A stretch of DNA of 58,450 nucleotides from a bacterium (GCA_027448765.1 DAIDMV010000001.1:14439-72888); one strand, 5' to 3'; positions 8,815 to 16,722 are shown, counted from the stretch's first letter. Made by a program: numbers and translations. Notes: generated by a model from the sequence alone, not told the origin.

Positions 8815-9228
8815 TTAGATAGTTTATTTTATAGAAATTTAATTGAATTTTCGATGCATTTTAAAAACGAAACATATCAACTGAGTTTAAAGTATGACCT
8901 AACAGTTATGCAGCTAATGACGTTAATATCAATCGATCATAATAAATCTTTTCCAATGAATTATTTTAAAAATTTATTTCAGTGTGATCCATCTAATATA
9001 ACTGGAATTATCGATGCTTTAGTTAAAAAAGAAATTTTAACTCGACAAGAGTCAATCAATGATCGTCGAATTAAAGATATAAGTCTAACCGCTAAAGGTA
9101 TTAAACTACAAAATAAACTATTAGTTGCTTTAGGTCTAGAAAATCAAAATTTATTTCAAGGTTTAAACGCCAAAGAAATTTCAGGCTTCGTAGAGTTTAT
9201 TAATCATTGGGCGCAAATTAACAGTTAA
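8806..9228 (+). CDS. MarR-family transcriptional regulator
   Basis: 140 residues, the normal MarR size. The winged helix region shows the helix-turn-helix FQCDPSNITGIIDALVKKEILTRQ, followed by the wing motif SINDRRIKDISLTAKG that is diagnostic for the family (the D-x-R of DRR). N- and C-terminal helices would form the dimer interface. It probably represses itself and the divergent MFS pump through the palindrome at 8763-8785, with an antimicrobial compound as inducer. No clear ribosome site is seen; the start lies within a tandem repeat. Confidence 0.88.
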   Translation: MTNLDSLFYRNLIEFSMHFKNETYQLSLKYDLTVMQLMTLISIDHNKSFPMNYFKNLFQCDPSNITGIIDALVKKEILTRQESINDRRIKDISLTAKGIKLQNKLLVALGLENQNLFQGLNAKEISGFVEFINHWAQINS

Positions 9229-9244
9229 ATTATAAAATTTTATT

Positions 9245-9320
9245 TGGTGGGGGAGGTTGGAATCGAACCAACTACCAAGCGGTTATGAGCCGCCTGCTCT
9301 AACCGATGAGCTACGCCCCC
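9245..9320 (-). tRNA. tRNA-Ile2 (anticodon CAU)
   Basis: A 76-nt cloverleaf with encoded CCA (9245-9247 on the plus strand as TGG). The anticodon loop CTCATAA gives CAU. The D arm and the anticodon-arm sequence AGGCGGCTCATAACCGCTTGG match the Ile2 type, which TilS converts to lysidine, rather than the elongator Met type, which is present separately at 18149. One acceptor pair (6:67) is mismatched C-U. The Ile identity is inferred by similarity. Confidence 0.75.
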
Positions 9321-9414
9321 ATAGCAAGATATTATATCAAACAAGTTATTTGTTAAATAACTTAAATTGACAATAGCCTGTAGTGTGGTAGTATAAAAAA
9401 CTAGAAATGTATAT

Positions 9415-9489
9415 AGCGGGGTGGAGCAGCGGCAGCTCGCGTGGCTCATAACCACGAGGTCACAGGTTCGAGTCCTGTCCCCGCAACCA
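9415..9489 (+). tRNA. Initiator tRNA-fMet (CAU)
   Basis: 75 nt with encoded CCA. The acceptor strands GCGGGG/CCCCGC leave position 1 (A) and position 72 (A) unpaired, the hallmark of initiator tRNAs. The anticodon loop is CTCATAA on a CGTGG/CCACG stem. Only two of the usual three consecutive G-C pairs remain (29:41 is U-A). The D loop is short. A TTGACA at 9369 lies upstream, after a small inverted repeat (AAGTTATTT/AAATAACTT). Confidence 0.88.
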
Positions 9490-9506
9490 GATCATGCACC
9501 CAAAAC

Positions 9507-9541
9507 AAGAGACCGTGTTCTATAAGCGGTCTCTTATTATT
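9507..9541 (+). terminator. Intrinsic terminator after initiator tRNA
   Basis: The stem AAGAGACCG/CGGTCTCTT (9507-9515 with 9527-9535) is followed by a T-rich tract. It ends the tRNA-fMet transcript 18 nt after the CCA. The next 230 nt hold no recognisable gene. Confidence 0.8.
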
Positions 9542-9769
9542 TACTTTTGTTAAATCATACGTTTTAACCCATATTTTCAAAAAAGTTCAAAAGTAGCTAT
9601 GTTAGGCTCGAACCACTCAAATAGCCGTCATTATCCAGACTAAAACTTTACATAGGTTTTAGAACTGAACATTCCTCTATATGAGGGCTGGACAATTTAA
9701 ATCATTACCATGATCCATGACCTTGGTGCTTAAAATTAGCTGAATCGTATCCGTTATCAATAAATAATT

Positions 9770-9781
9770 ATTGACGTCAAT
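9770..9781. promoter_or_regulatory. Palindrome and promoter before the antitoxin-like gene
   Basis: The perfect 12-bp palindrome ATTGACGTCAAT lies upstream of a TATAAT box at 9799-9804. It is a candidate operator for autoregulation by the ribbon-helix-helix-like protein that follows. Confidence 0.45.
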
Positions 9782-9814
9782 TTACCCCAACATTACCATA
9801 TAATCATGAGTACA

Positions 9815-10075
9815 ATGAGTTTTTCAATAGAAGAAAACATTAAGCGTGATTTTACGGCATGGGCTAAACATGCTAAAAAATCAAAGAGTGATTTATTTCG
9901 CGACATGATAGCTATTTATCAATTCAATCAGCAACTCGACAAAAATACCGATAAGTACGATGCTTTGCTTGGTAAACTTGGCATTCAGTCCGAGAACGAG
10001 CTATATGAATATTTGGAGAGAGATGAAAACTATAAAGACCGTATTCGACACCAACGTCTATCTGGTCACAAGTAA
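9815..10075 (+). CDS. Antitoxin-like protein, ribbon-helix-helix type
   Basis: 86 residues from the second ATG (9815): MSFSIEENIKRDFTAWAKHAKKSKSDLFRDM is a beta strand followed by two helices, as in CopG/RelB-type antitoxins. The C-terminal half is acidic and probably binds a toxin. The TATAAT box ends only 1 nt before the upstream ATG at 9806, so transcription should start beyond it, which favours ATG 9815. The toxin that should follow is only a fragment (10133-10252), so this is an orphan antitoxin. It lies in a stretch that starts at the initiator tRNA 3' end. Confidence 0.6.
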   Translation: MSFSIEENIKRDFTAWAKHAKKSKSDLFRDMIAIYQFNQQLDKNTDKYDALLGKLGIQSENELYEYLERDENYKDRIRHQRLSGHK

Positions 10076-10132
10076 GTAAAGTAGCTTGCTCGAATCCAGT
10101 TACAGCGAGCAAGACCGAATGGCCCATACCAA

Positions 10133-10252
10133 CTATATATTTCATCCGAGATTATTCTAGAGATACGTAGTAAGCTTGAATTAAAATTTGGTTACACACC
10201 TGAAGAGTCTGGAACATTTATCGAAATGGTCTTGATCTATGCTAGGTTGTAG
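10133..10252 (+). pseudogene. PIN-domain toxin remnant
   Basis: A frame without a start codon reads LYISSEIILEIRSKLELKFG then YTPEESGTFIEMVLIYARL before a TAG. This is the middle of a PIN (VapC/COG1569-like) toxin, where the first glutamate after the SSE turn and the K-F-G-Y-T-P-E-E helix are typical. The N-terminal aspartate strand and the C-terminal half are missing. It sits directly after an antitoxin-like gene, in the expected position and strand. The 366-nt gap from 10076 to 10441 otherwise holds only the CIRCE/promoter region at its end. Confidence 0.6.
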
Positions 10253-10354
10253 CGAGTCGCGGAAGCGGTGGCACATTATGATTCGGGTCATGCCTTGTTA
10301 AGCAGAATTTTTAAACGCTGGCCAGTAATTAAAGTGTTGATTATTTTACTATAA

Positions 10355-10392
10355 CTAGCACTCTTGACATTAGAGTGCTAGTTAGGTATATT
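10355..10392 (+). promoter_or_regulatory. CIRCE operator and promoter of hsp20
   Basis: The CIRCE inverted repeat CTAGCACTC-N9-GAGTGCTAG spans 10355-10381, the HrcA binding site. The 9-nt spacer contains the -35 hexamer TTGACA (10364-10369). TATATT at 10387-10392 follows at 17 nt, so bound HrcA would cover the -35 box. Confidence 0.93.
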
Positions 10393-10441
10393 GTTAATGA
10401 TGCTTAAAGAAGCATTAAATAACTAAAAAAGGAGGATTAAA

Positions 10442-10858
10442 ATGCCAATAGTAAGATTTGATCCATTTGCAGATCTAAATAATTTTCAAAATCAAATAAA
10501 TGATTTTTTAAGTGATTTTTCTAATAATAATTCAGCTTTGCCGGTAACCGATATTTATGGTGATGACAAGGCAGTCAGCATTGAAGTCCATTTACCTCAT
10601 TTTAAAGAAAACGAGATTAATGTTTCCGAAAATGAAGGTAATTTAGAAATTAGTGCTGAACATAACGAGAAAAATGATAAAAAATATTTACATCGTGAAA
10701 GTGCTACAAATTATTATCGAAGTTTTTCATTACCTAAAAATGTTGACTTAGACAATATTAAAGCTAAATTCTCTCATGGTTTATTAGTAGTTTCAGTGCC
10801 TTATAAGGAATTACCAAAACCTAAAAAAATCGTTATTGAATCTAAAAACTCTAAATAA
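10442..10858 (+). CDS. Small heat shock protein, Hsp20 family
   Basis: 138 residues. A variable N-terminus (RFDPFADLNNFQNQINDFL) is followed by an alpha-crystallin domain from about residue 38 (VTDIYGDDKAVSIEVHLPHF, then LHRESATNYYRSFSLPKNVD and the A-x-x-x-x-G-L-L-V-V-S-V-P motif as AKFSHGLLVVSVP). A short tail with an IVI element follows. It holds unfolding proteins for DnaK to refold. It has its own CIRCE-controlled promoter, a strong AAGGAGG ribosome site and a terminator, so it belongs to the HrcA regulon with hrcA-grpE and dnaK-dnaJ in this window. Confidence 0.95.
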   Translation: MPIVRFDPFADLNNFQNQINDFLSDFSNNNSALPVTDIYGDDKAVSIEVHLPHFKENEINVSENEGNLEISAEHNEKNDKKYLHRESATNYYRSFSLPKNVDLDNIKAKFSHGLLVVSVPYKELPKPKKIVIESKNSK

Positions 10859-10881
10859 TTATCTTTAGATTTTAATATTTT

Positions 10882-10912
10882 AATACCGTCTTATTTAAAG
10901 ACGGTATTTTAA
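10882..10912 (+). terminator. Intrinsic terminator of hsp20
   Basis: The stem AATACCGTCTT/AAGACGGTATT (10882-10892 with 10898-10908) has a 5-nt loop and a short T run. Confidence 0.85.
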
Positions 10913-10951
10913 TTTATTAATTTCTTATGTTTTATTTATAATAATTAGGTG

Positions 10952-12505
10952 ATGCTAAAAAACAATGAGGGTTTTACGTTAATTGAATTAATGCTTAGTT
11001 TGGTAGTTTTGTTAATTATTGTTGTCGCCTTTTTTAATCTTTATATTTCAGTTGTACACAGCAGTATTGTGGCTAGTCGTGAAGCCGAAGCATTAACTCT
11101 TGCAACTAATCAGATGGAATATTATCAAACAGTTCCTTATCAAAATTTAGCCATACAGAATGGTCCAATTGTCGCTAATTCATATTTACCGGCTTCAGTT
11201 AATAAAACTATTAATGGCCATACCTATATTATTAAAACCGAAATAGTCTATGTTGACGATGCTTATAATGGTTGTGGTTCTTATCCTAGTTTGCAACTTG
11301 AAGAAGAGTATTGTAGAAATTATCCTCCTCCACAGGGTGCTCCTAATCCAGGCGATGCCGAGGACTATAAAGATATTAGGGTTGTTGTGACTGATAGTTC
11401 AAACTTAATTCTAGCTAAATTGGACACCCAAATCGCGCCCCCAGTTTCAGGTGTTATTAATAACAGTGGTAACATTATCGTGAAAGTAATTGATAATAAT
11501 GGTAATCCAATTGTTGGTGCAACAGTCCATGTTGTGAATTCTTCTGTTTCACCAAGTGTTAATGCTACAGAAACAACAGACCAAAATGGTATTGCTGTTT
11601 TTTATGGCATGCCACCAGACCGTAAGTTCGATTATACTGTTTCAGCGTCTTATTCGGGATATTCAAGTTTATCAACTATAGCTAGTTTTGGAAATTTAGT
11701 ACCAGTTTATTCCAATCAAGATTTATTGCAACAAAACTCTGATTATGTAACTTTAACTCTTAAACCCATGGGACAATATAGTTTATTGATTAATACGACT
11801 AATGTTAGCGGCACTCCAATTGGTAGTGCTACGGTAGCCATTAAAGGAGGTTACAAAGAATATACTTCTAGTACAAATTATGATTATTATTACAATAGTC
11901 AAGTTTCACCAAATGTTTCTCCTGTCACCAATTCTTCTGGTTATGTTGGATTGCAGAATTTAGTACCCGGTAATTATTATTTTTGTGGAACCAATGGCAA
12001 TAAAGGATGCTCTGTTGGGGGTACTAATTATTATTTAGCCGCGGCCGTGGCTTATTCAGGCAATAATTCATTCTATCCAGTTGTTGTGCCAACCTTTTTA
12101 TCGTCTACTTATACTGGACCATATTTTCCTTATCAGGGTAACGATTATTTACAAGAAGTTAGGTTGATTTTGACTTCAAATCCAGCTTTTCCAAGAATTG
12201 ATACTTTAACACCATCTACGGTTAGCGAAACGTCTAGTACTTTATCGGACTTTAGTTTTAACATTACAGGCACTAATTTACCTTGTGGTAATTCTGCTAG
12301 TAGTTGTCAAACTCAGATAAGTTTTATTCAAAATACCAATACTTTTAAGGCTCAATGTACGGGTACCGGCAATGGTACAAATTTAAATTGTCAGGTTAAT
12401 TTAACTGGTGTTATAACCGGTAATACTGAATTACAAATTCAAACCCAAGGTTATACATTTAAATTACCAGCTGCACCGTTATTAGGAGGTATCATTGTTT
12501 CATAA
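10952..12505 (+). CDS. Large type IV minor pilin with Ig-like domains (PilV-like)
   Basis: 517 residues from ATG 10952. The prepilin signal NEGFTLIELMLSLVVLLIIVV has glycine before the cut site and glutamate at +5, followed by the usual hydrophobic assembly helix. The C-terminal 450 residues are far larger than in a normal minor pilin. They include a carboxypeptidase-regulatory-like beta-sandwich (IIVKVIDNNGNPIVGATVHV, with TTDQNGIAVFYGMP), a second similar repeat (SLLINTTNVSGTPIGSATVAI) and a TIG/IPT-like end (PRIDTLTPSTVSETSSTLSDF). This looks like a tip adhesin. It overlaps the next pilin gene by 11 nt, and a TATAAT lies 9 nt upstream of the start. Confidence 0.85.
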   Translation: MLKNNEGFTLIELMLSLVVLLIIVVAFFNLYISVVHSSIVASREAEALTLATNQMEYYQTVPYQNLAIQNGPIVANSYLPASVNKTINGHTYIIKTEIVYVDDAYNGCGSYPSLQLEEEYCRNYPPPQGAPNPGDAEDYKDIRVVVTDSSNLILAKLDTQIAPPVSGVINNSGNIIVKVIDNNGNPIVGATVHVVNSSVSPSVNATETTDQNGIAVFYGMPPDRKFDYTVSASYSGYSSLSTIASFGNLVPVYSNQDLLQQNSDYVTLTLKPMGQYSLLINTTNVSGTPIGSATVAIKGGYKEYTSSTNYDYYYNSQVSPNVSPVTNSSGYVGLQNLVPGNYYFCGTNGNKGCSVGGTNYYLAAAVAYSGNNSFYPVVVPTFLSSTYTGPYFPYQGNDYLQEVRLILTSNPAFPRIDTLTPSTVSETSSTLSDFSFNITGTNLPCGNSASSCQTQISFIQNTNTFKAQCTGTGNGTNLNCQVNLTGVITGNTELQIQTQGYTFKLPAAPLLGGIIVS

Positions 12506-13112
12506 TAATCCTGTCAAGGAATTCAATATTAATAAACAAGGATTTACCTTAATTGAATTAATGGTAGTTATCTTAGTGGTCGGAGTTTTATTTGCAACTT
12601 TCGGAGTATTTTTTAATAACACCTTAATTTCTTTTTTAGATCAACAACAAAACAGTATCGAGCTAACCAATTTACAAGTTGAATCAACTAGAATAGGTAA
12701 TGTGGTAAGAGGAGCAACCAGTATAGTCAATGCTTCTGCCAACAGCCTAACATTGTATTCATATTTTAATATTAGCGATCCGTATGTTTCGGAGGTAACT
12801 TATTATCTTAATAGTCAAAAAAATCAACTTTTAGCTTCGGTTACTCCCATGAGTGCCAATCCGCCAATTGGACAACCAATTACTTCTGAGACCAAGCAAT
12901 ATGTCGTAATTTCAAAATATGATTATAGTTCGGTAAAGGGTTTATTTACTTATTACGGCTTAGGTCAAAATATTCTTTATCCTCCAATTAGTGATAATAA
13001 TTTGATTATTAGTGTCGGTATTAACTTAATTTCTCCTGTTGCTGGTTTTAACAACAAATCTCAATCACTTGATTTAATAATCAGTTTAAGAAATAGAAGT
13101 GTTGTACAATAA
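12495..13112 (+). CDS. Type IV minor pilin (PilW/GspJ-like)
   Basis: 205 residues from TTG 12495, where a perfect AGGAGG sits 5 nt upstream; no ATG fits as well. After a 15-residue basic leader the prepilin motif NKQGFTLIELMVVILVVGVLF gives a processed pilin with Glu5. The C-terminal domain has a PilW/GspJ feel (VESTRIGNVVRGATSIVNAS, repeated short beta strands, LDLIISLRNRS at the end). It is translationally coupled to the upstream large pilin by an 11-nt overlap and is presumably part of the same tip complex, processed by a prepilin peptidase not seen in this window. Confidence 0.85.
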   Translation: MFHNNPVKEFNINKQGFTLIELMVVILVVGVLFATFGVFFNNTLISFLDQQQNSIELTNLQVESTRIGNVVRGATSIVNASANSLTLYSYFNISDPYVSEVTYYLNSQKNQLLASVTPMSANPPIGQPITSETKQYVVISKYDYSSVKGLFTYYGLGQNILYPPISDNNLIISVGINLISPVAGFNNKSQSLDLIISLRNRSVVQ

Positions 13113-13128
13113 TGTTAAAGGTTAAAAA

Positions 13129-14688
13129 ATGTTACCAGGTTTAATTTCAGTTATTATAGCTTTTTCTATTTTAGGTTCAGCTATTACCGGAGTGACTTTA
13201 AATAATTTTTTTGTAGCTAGTAATAATTTACAAACTCAACAAGCTCTTAATATAGCTGAAGCTGGTATTAATTATTATCAATGGCATCTTGACATTAATG
13301 CTACTAACTATACGGATGGTACGACTAATTATACGAAAAATCCTACTTTAGGTTATGGGCCTTATGTTCATAATTATGTTGGTGCCAATGGACGAGTCGA
13401 GGGTACTTATACATTGTATATTAAACCACCAGTCAATAATTCAACAATCGTACAGGTCACATCAACTGGTCAAGTTTTGAATAGTTCGGTTAAACAAACT
13501 GTTCAAGCCCAAATTGGTGTACCGTCTTTTGCTAGTTATGGTGTAGTTAGTGATTCGGCTTTATGGTTTGGGGCTACTGAAACTGCCGATGGGCCAGTCG
13601 ATTCTAATCAAGGCATTAGAATGGATGGTCCCAACACTTCAACTGTTAGTAGTGCAAATAGTAGTTATGTGCCATCAACCAGTTTAGGTGGGAATGGTAC
13701 TACTCCCGAACCTGGTGTTTGGTGTAGTACAACAGTAACTACACCAGTTAATTGTAGTACAAGATCAAAAGCTGATTGGATTTACCCAGTTCCAACAGTT
13801 AATTTTAATGAAATTTCATCTAGTCTTTGTAATATGAAGCAAGAAGCATTTTCTGAAGATTCTTTAACGGCACCTTTAGATAATTCTCCTCATGTTTGTT
13901 CAGAAACACCTAAATCGTTAACGTCATCTTATTTACCGGCTAGAAAAGGGGCTTATAGTCCCACTGAAGGTTATTTAATTCAGTTGAACCCTAATAATAC
14001 TTATAATTTGTATGATGTTAATGGGCAAAACGATGCTCAATCAAATTATCAAACAGCTTTAAGTTTAACCGCTATCTCGTCTAATATTCCAATTCCTTCT
14101 AAGGGAGTTATTTTTGCCGAAGCTAATGTTTGGGTTTTATCTAATCCAGACTTTAATGGCAATGTTAGTATAGCTGCTGGTCGATTGACCGCTACGAACT
14201 CAAATCATTATGCCAATATTGAAATCGCTGGGCCACTAGTTTATGGGACTAAGAATGGTTCAGATACGATCGGTTTGATTGCTCAAAATTCAGTTATTAT
14301 TGCACCATACGCTCCACCACCTCCAAGTGATTCGTCTTTTACTTTTGAAGTCGATGCTGCGTTGTTGGCAGAAAATGGTAATGTTTGGTTTCCCGATGTT
14401 TATCAGTCGTATCCATGGCTTTGTACAACTGGTTGGGTCGGACCAAATCAAAAATTTCTTTTTTATGGATCAGTCGGTACTCGACAAACTTGGACTTGGA
14501 CTTGGTTAGATGGCAGTAATCAGTGTGGTAATGCGGCCTATTACAGTCCAGAAAGTAGTTATATCTCTGGTATCTTAAACAATACAACGCAGTACGACTA
14601 TAATTTAAAATATAATCCTCCACCTGATTTTCCTTTAACATCAGGTTATAATGTTTTGTCTTGGCGTCAAATTTTATTAAGACCTTAA
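13129..14688 (+). CDS. Pilus-associated PilX-like surface protein
   Basis: 519 residues from ATG 13129, with AAAGG 7-9 nt upstream. The N-terminus (LPGLISVIIAFSILGSAITGVTL, then ASNNLQTQQALNIAEAGINYYQWHL) matches PilX/pseudopilin proteins that lack a strict GFTLIE motif; the QALNIAEAGI segment is the typical PilX signature. The large exported domain is rich in S, T, N and Y with several cysteines. It resembles proteins exported with type IV pilus genes in other bacteria. It is third in the minor-pilin operon. No enzymatic motif seen. Confidence 0.72.
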   Translation: MLPGLISVIIAFSILGSAITGVTLNNFFVASNNLQTQQALNIAEAGINYYQWHLDINATNYTDGTTNYTKNPTLGYGPYVHNYVGANGRVEGTYTLYIKPPVNNSTIVQVTSTGQVLNSSVKQTVQAQIGVPSFASYGVVSDSALWFGATETADGPVDSNQGIRMDGPNTSTVSSANSSYVPSTSLGGNGTTPEPGVWCSTTVTTPVNCSTRSKADWIYPVPTVNFNEISSSLCNMKQEAFSEDSLTAPLDNSPHVCSETPKSLTSSYLPARKGAYSPTEGYLIQLNPNNTYNLYDVNGQNDAQSNYQTALSLTAISSNIPIPSKGVIFAEANVWVLSNPDFNGNVSIAAGRLTATNSNHYANIEIAGPLVYGTKNGSDTIGLIAQNSVIIAPYAPPPPSDSSFTFEVDAALLAENGNVWFPDVYQSYPWLCTTGWVGPNQKFLFYGSVGTRQTWTWTWLDGSNQCGNAAYYSPESSYISGILNNTTQYDYNLKYNPPPDFPLTSGYNVLSWRQILLRP

Positions 14689-14735
14689 GAATAGTAGACT
14701 AGTGATTATAGTTTAATTATTATAGAATAGAAAAT

Positions 14736-15098
14736 ATGAATTCAGTTAATCAAGGTGGTAGTAATTCTTCTTTAGGCGGTACTTCAAACCCACAAGGTAT
14801 AGTTGGTAACAATGGAGCTTTAAGTCAAAATTCTAACAATGTTCAAACTGGATTGAACCAAAACATTCTTAATTCTAATGCTAATAATATTAATTTGTCT
14901 GTTAATAATTTAAATAATTCTAAAACCAATCAAGCTTTAACCTCAAAAAATTCTCGACCAATTGTCGTTAATCAATCTCCATTGCCAACAGTTGATTTTT
15001 ATTTGGGTTCTTCAATTATTTTGATTTGTCTTTTATTGATTATTGTCATTATTTTTAAAAGTAAAAAAAACTACAATTTATTATTAAAAAATAAATAA
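14736..15098 (+). CDS. Asn/Ser-rich protein with C-terminal membrane helix
   Basis: 120 residues. A low-complexity N-terminus (N, S, G, Q-rich, with NNVQTGLNQNILNSNANNIN) is followed by one hydrophobic helix (FYLGSSIILICLLLIIVIIF) and a basic tail, so the N-terminus probably faces outside. A TAGAAT box 7 nt before ATG 14736 implies its own leaderless transcript. It lies directly downstream of the minor pilins and could be an accessory surface protein. No family recognised. Confidence 0.6.
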   Translation: MNSVNQGGSNSSLGGTSNPQGIVGNNGALSQNSNNVQTGLNQNILNSNANNINLSVNNLNNSKTNQALTSKNSRPIVVNQSPLPTVDFYLGSSIILICLLLIIVIIFKSKKNYNLLLKNK

Positions 15099-15187
15099 AC
15101 AGCTTGTAAAAATAATTTTTGAAAACTATGATATAAGTATTGGTAATTTATTATCAAAAACAAAAACTAATAAAAAAAGGGGGAAAT

Positions 15188-15274
15188 ATGCAATCTTTTA
15201 GCTTGAGCTATGAGTTGTCGGAAACCTCTGACAGTCAAATTTTAAAAATAGATAGAATCTTAAGAAAAATCTAG
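15188..15274 (+). CDS. Short open frame of 28 codons with a strong ribosome site
   Basis: MQSFSLSYELSETSDSQILK plus eight more residues (IDRILRKI), starting at ATG 15188. A purine block AAAAAAAGGGGGAAAT lies directly upstream and includes an excellent Shine-Dalgarno sequence, unusual where most starts lack one. The peptide is polar, with no signal or membrane helix. It may be a real small protein, a leader peptide or a decayed start of something longer. The following 220 nt, up to the stop of the gene at 15499, hold no frame I can support. Confidence 0.4.
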   Translation: MQSFSLSYELSETSDSQILKIDRILRKI

Positions 15275-15498
15275 TTTATTATTTATTGTAAGAATAAGTA
15301 TAGCTAAGTAACATACACAAGATCTATTATTGGTTAAAAATTATTATTTAACCCTATTTAATATGTAAATCTGAAGCAAATACTTAGTGGGGAATATTTG
15401 AGAACCAAATAAAATCTAAAATGTTTGGCATGCGAGTTGATACCAAAATATTAATGAAGGATTTTGTGTCTTTGATGCTATTGAGCAATTTATTAATT

Positions 15499-16263
15499 TT
15501 AGTCAGATTCAGGAATTTTATTTACTAAATCTTCTAAGTATTTTGAAATTTTAGTTAGATTATTAAATTTTCCTTCAGTCATACCAGATAGTTGTACGTT
15601 GCCTATATTATTAGGGATATCAATAAGACCACCTACTTGAATTAATGTTTCTTGTATTTTCTCTTGATTATTAAGCCTACCTTGGAAAACATTGTCTAAT
15701 AATTCATGGGGAATTATCGGATAATCTAAATCGCTTCTTCGAGCTACATTAATACCAATAGCACTGAGATCTATTGGTTCTACGCGTGTTTTTATTCTGT
15801 ATAGCTCAGTTTTTTTGAATTGTGATAATGTAAATGTAGCAACTGGGCTGAACAGCTTCGACAGATTCTTATATTGAGCCATATGTTCCTCGGGTGTGAT
15901 TGTGATTATTGCGCTTGGAAAAGCCAATACTTTAAATATAGCAGTTGCTTCTGTAGATCTAACTTGTGCTGCTTTAGCTAATAGCCGAAAATGTTCTATG
16001 CCAATGTAGCTGTTCCGAGATTTTATAGAAGTTCGCTCGAAATGTTGTCGAATGGGTGCACGATTATATTGGCTATTAGCTTCTTCTTCGACCATATCCT
16101 CTTCAAATAAGTGTGTTTGAAGAATTGATTCAGGTGGTGACTCTAAGCCTTTTTTTATCGCAAGTGCCGCTAGTGATGTAATCGCTTCGTCTAACGTTAA
16201 GCTGGTGCTAATTTGTTCATTCGATCTAGGAATGTTTTCCGGAGTTGGTAATCTTTCAGCCAT
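15499..16263 (-). CDS. Hypothetical protein in accessory island
   Basis: About 254 residues from ATG 16263; in-frame starts a few codons upstream are possible. It is soluble, with no signal peptide or membrane helix. The N-terminal part is polar (LPTPENIPRSNEQISTSLTLDEAITSL), the middle is mixed alpha/beta (AIFKVLAFPSAIITITPEEHMAQYKNLSKLF) and the end is helical. I recognise no domain. Codon and base use look less AT-rich than the core genes. It lies between the pilin cluster and insertion-sequence debris, in an island ending at tRNA-Met, so recent acquisition is likely. Confidence 0.55.
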   Translation of the reverse strand: MAERLPTPENIPRSNEQISTSLTLDEAITSLAALAIKKGLESPPESILQTHLFEEDMVEEEANSQYNRAPIRQHFERTSIKSRNSYIGIEHFRLLAKAAQVRSTEATAIFKVLAFPSAIITITPEEHMAQYKNLSKLFSPVATFTLSQFKKTELYRIKTRVEPIDLSAIGINVARRSDLDYPIIPHELLDNVFQGRLNNQEKIQETLIQVGGLIDIPNNIGNVQLSGMTEGKFNNLTKISKYLEDLVNKIPESD

Positions 16264-16348
16264 AATAACCATATACTAACCTAATATAGACATATTGTCA
16301 ATTTCAATCTCTTGGAATCTAACTGAAATTGCACCACTAACTAAATAA

Positions 16349-16444
16349 GGACATCACCGGTTCTTCTGTAGACTAGTAGTTACCACTAACAATTAACTAC
16401 AAAGGAGAATAGTGATGTCCCATCATCAGCTTACACAAACTAAC
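16349..16444 (+). mobile_element. Left-end remnant of an IS30-like element
   Basis: The start ATG 16415 gives MSHHQLTQTN, the characteristic N-terminus of IS30-family transposases, with an AAAGGAG ribosome site. The frame then hits TAA at the junction with other debris. GGACATCAC (16349-16357) is the exact inverse of GTGATGTCC (16412-16420), which covers the start codon, so a read-through transcript would fold the start codon into a stem. The rest of the element is gone. The family is inferred from ten residues only. Confidence 0.5.
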
Positions 16445-16456
16445 TAAATAGAGATA

Positions 16457-16722
16457 GCTGTTCTGTTTAGAACAAACACAATATCAAGACCTTGAAATAT
16501 GGAGCACTTTGTCTCTGACTACTGTTAAATCTCTGTTATTTAGTTTATAGTTTTGTCTCAATTGTTTAGGATTTGTTTTAAGTTTGGTATGAATTTGTCT
16601 AGTGTTGTAATAATTTAATGTAAATGCGACGAGTTCATATAACTCACCCTCACTAGTTATGTTTTTCAATGAACCTAGTTCAGTTTTAAAACTACCATAA
16701 AATCTTTTTTGAAAATCATTTG
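16457..16722 (-). mobile_element. Right-end remnant of an IS481/IS3-like element with transposase fragment
   Basis: The minus-strand frame reads NDFQKRFYGSFKTELGSLKN, then ELYELVAFTLNYYNTRQIHT and KLKTNPKQ, ending at 16484. This is the C-terminal part of a DDE (rve) transposase, with the final catalytic glutamate region (SFKTEL) and the YYN-x-R-x-H motif. Its outer edge GCTGTTCT (16457-16464) equals part of the terminal sequence of the IS that begins at 58358, so both probably come from the same element type. The N-terminal two thirds are missing and a TAA precedes the fragment. Confidence 0.7.

Noticed and set aside
9240-9455. Minus-strand open frame across two tRNA genes
   Set aside because: It reads through both tRNAs; the tRNA structures explain the sequence.
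10088-10115. Possible degenerate copy of the tRNA-fMet T arm after the orphan antitoxin
   Set aside because: About two thirds matching over 25 nt with no shared flank; too weak to call a recombination site.
13112-13145. Programmed frameshift at AAAAAA joining ATG 13112 to the PilX-like frame
   Set aside because: ATG 13129 has its own AAAGG site at good spacing, and the upstream frame ends after ten codons without pilin features.
14279-14641. Open frames on both strands inside the PilX-like gene
   Set aside because: They lie wholly within a strong coding region and have low-quality composition.
15340-15420. Possible att-like copy of the tRNA-Met 3' end at the left of the 15-18 kb island
   Set aside because: The similarity (TAGTGG...TTGA...ACC) is short and gapped, no better than expected by chance in AT-rich DNA.
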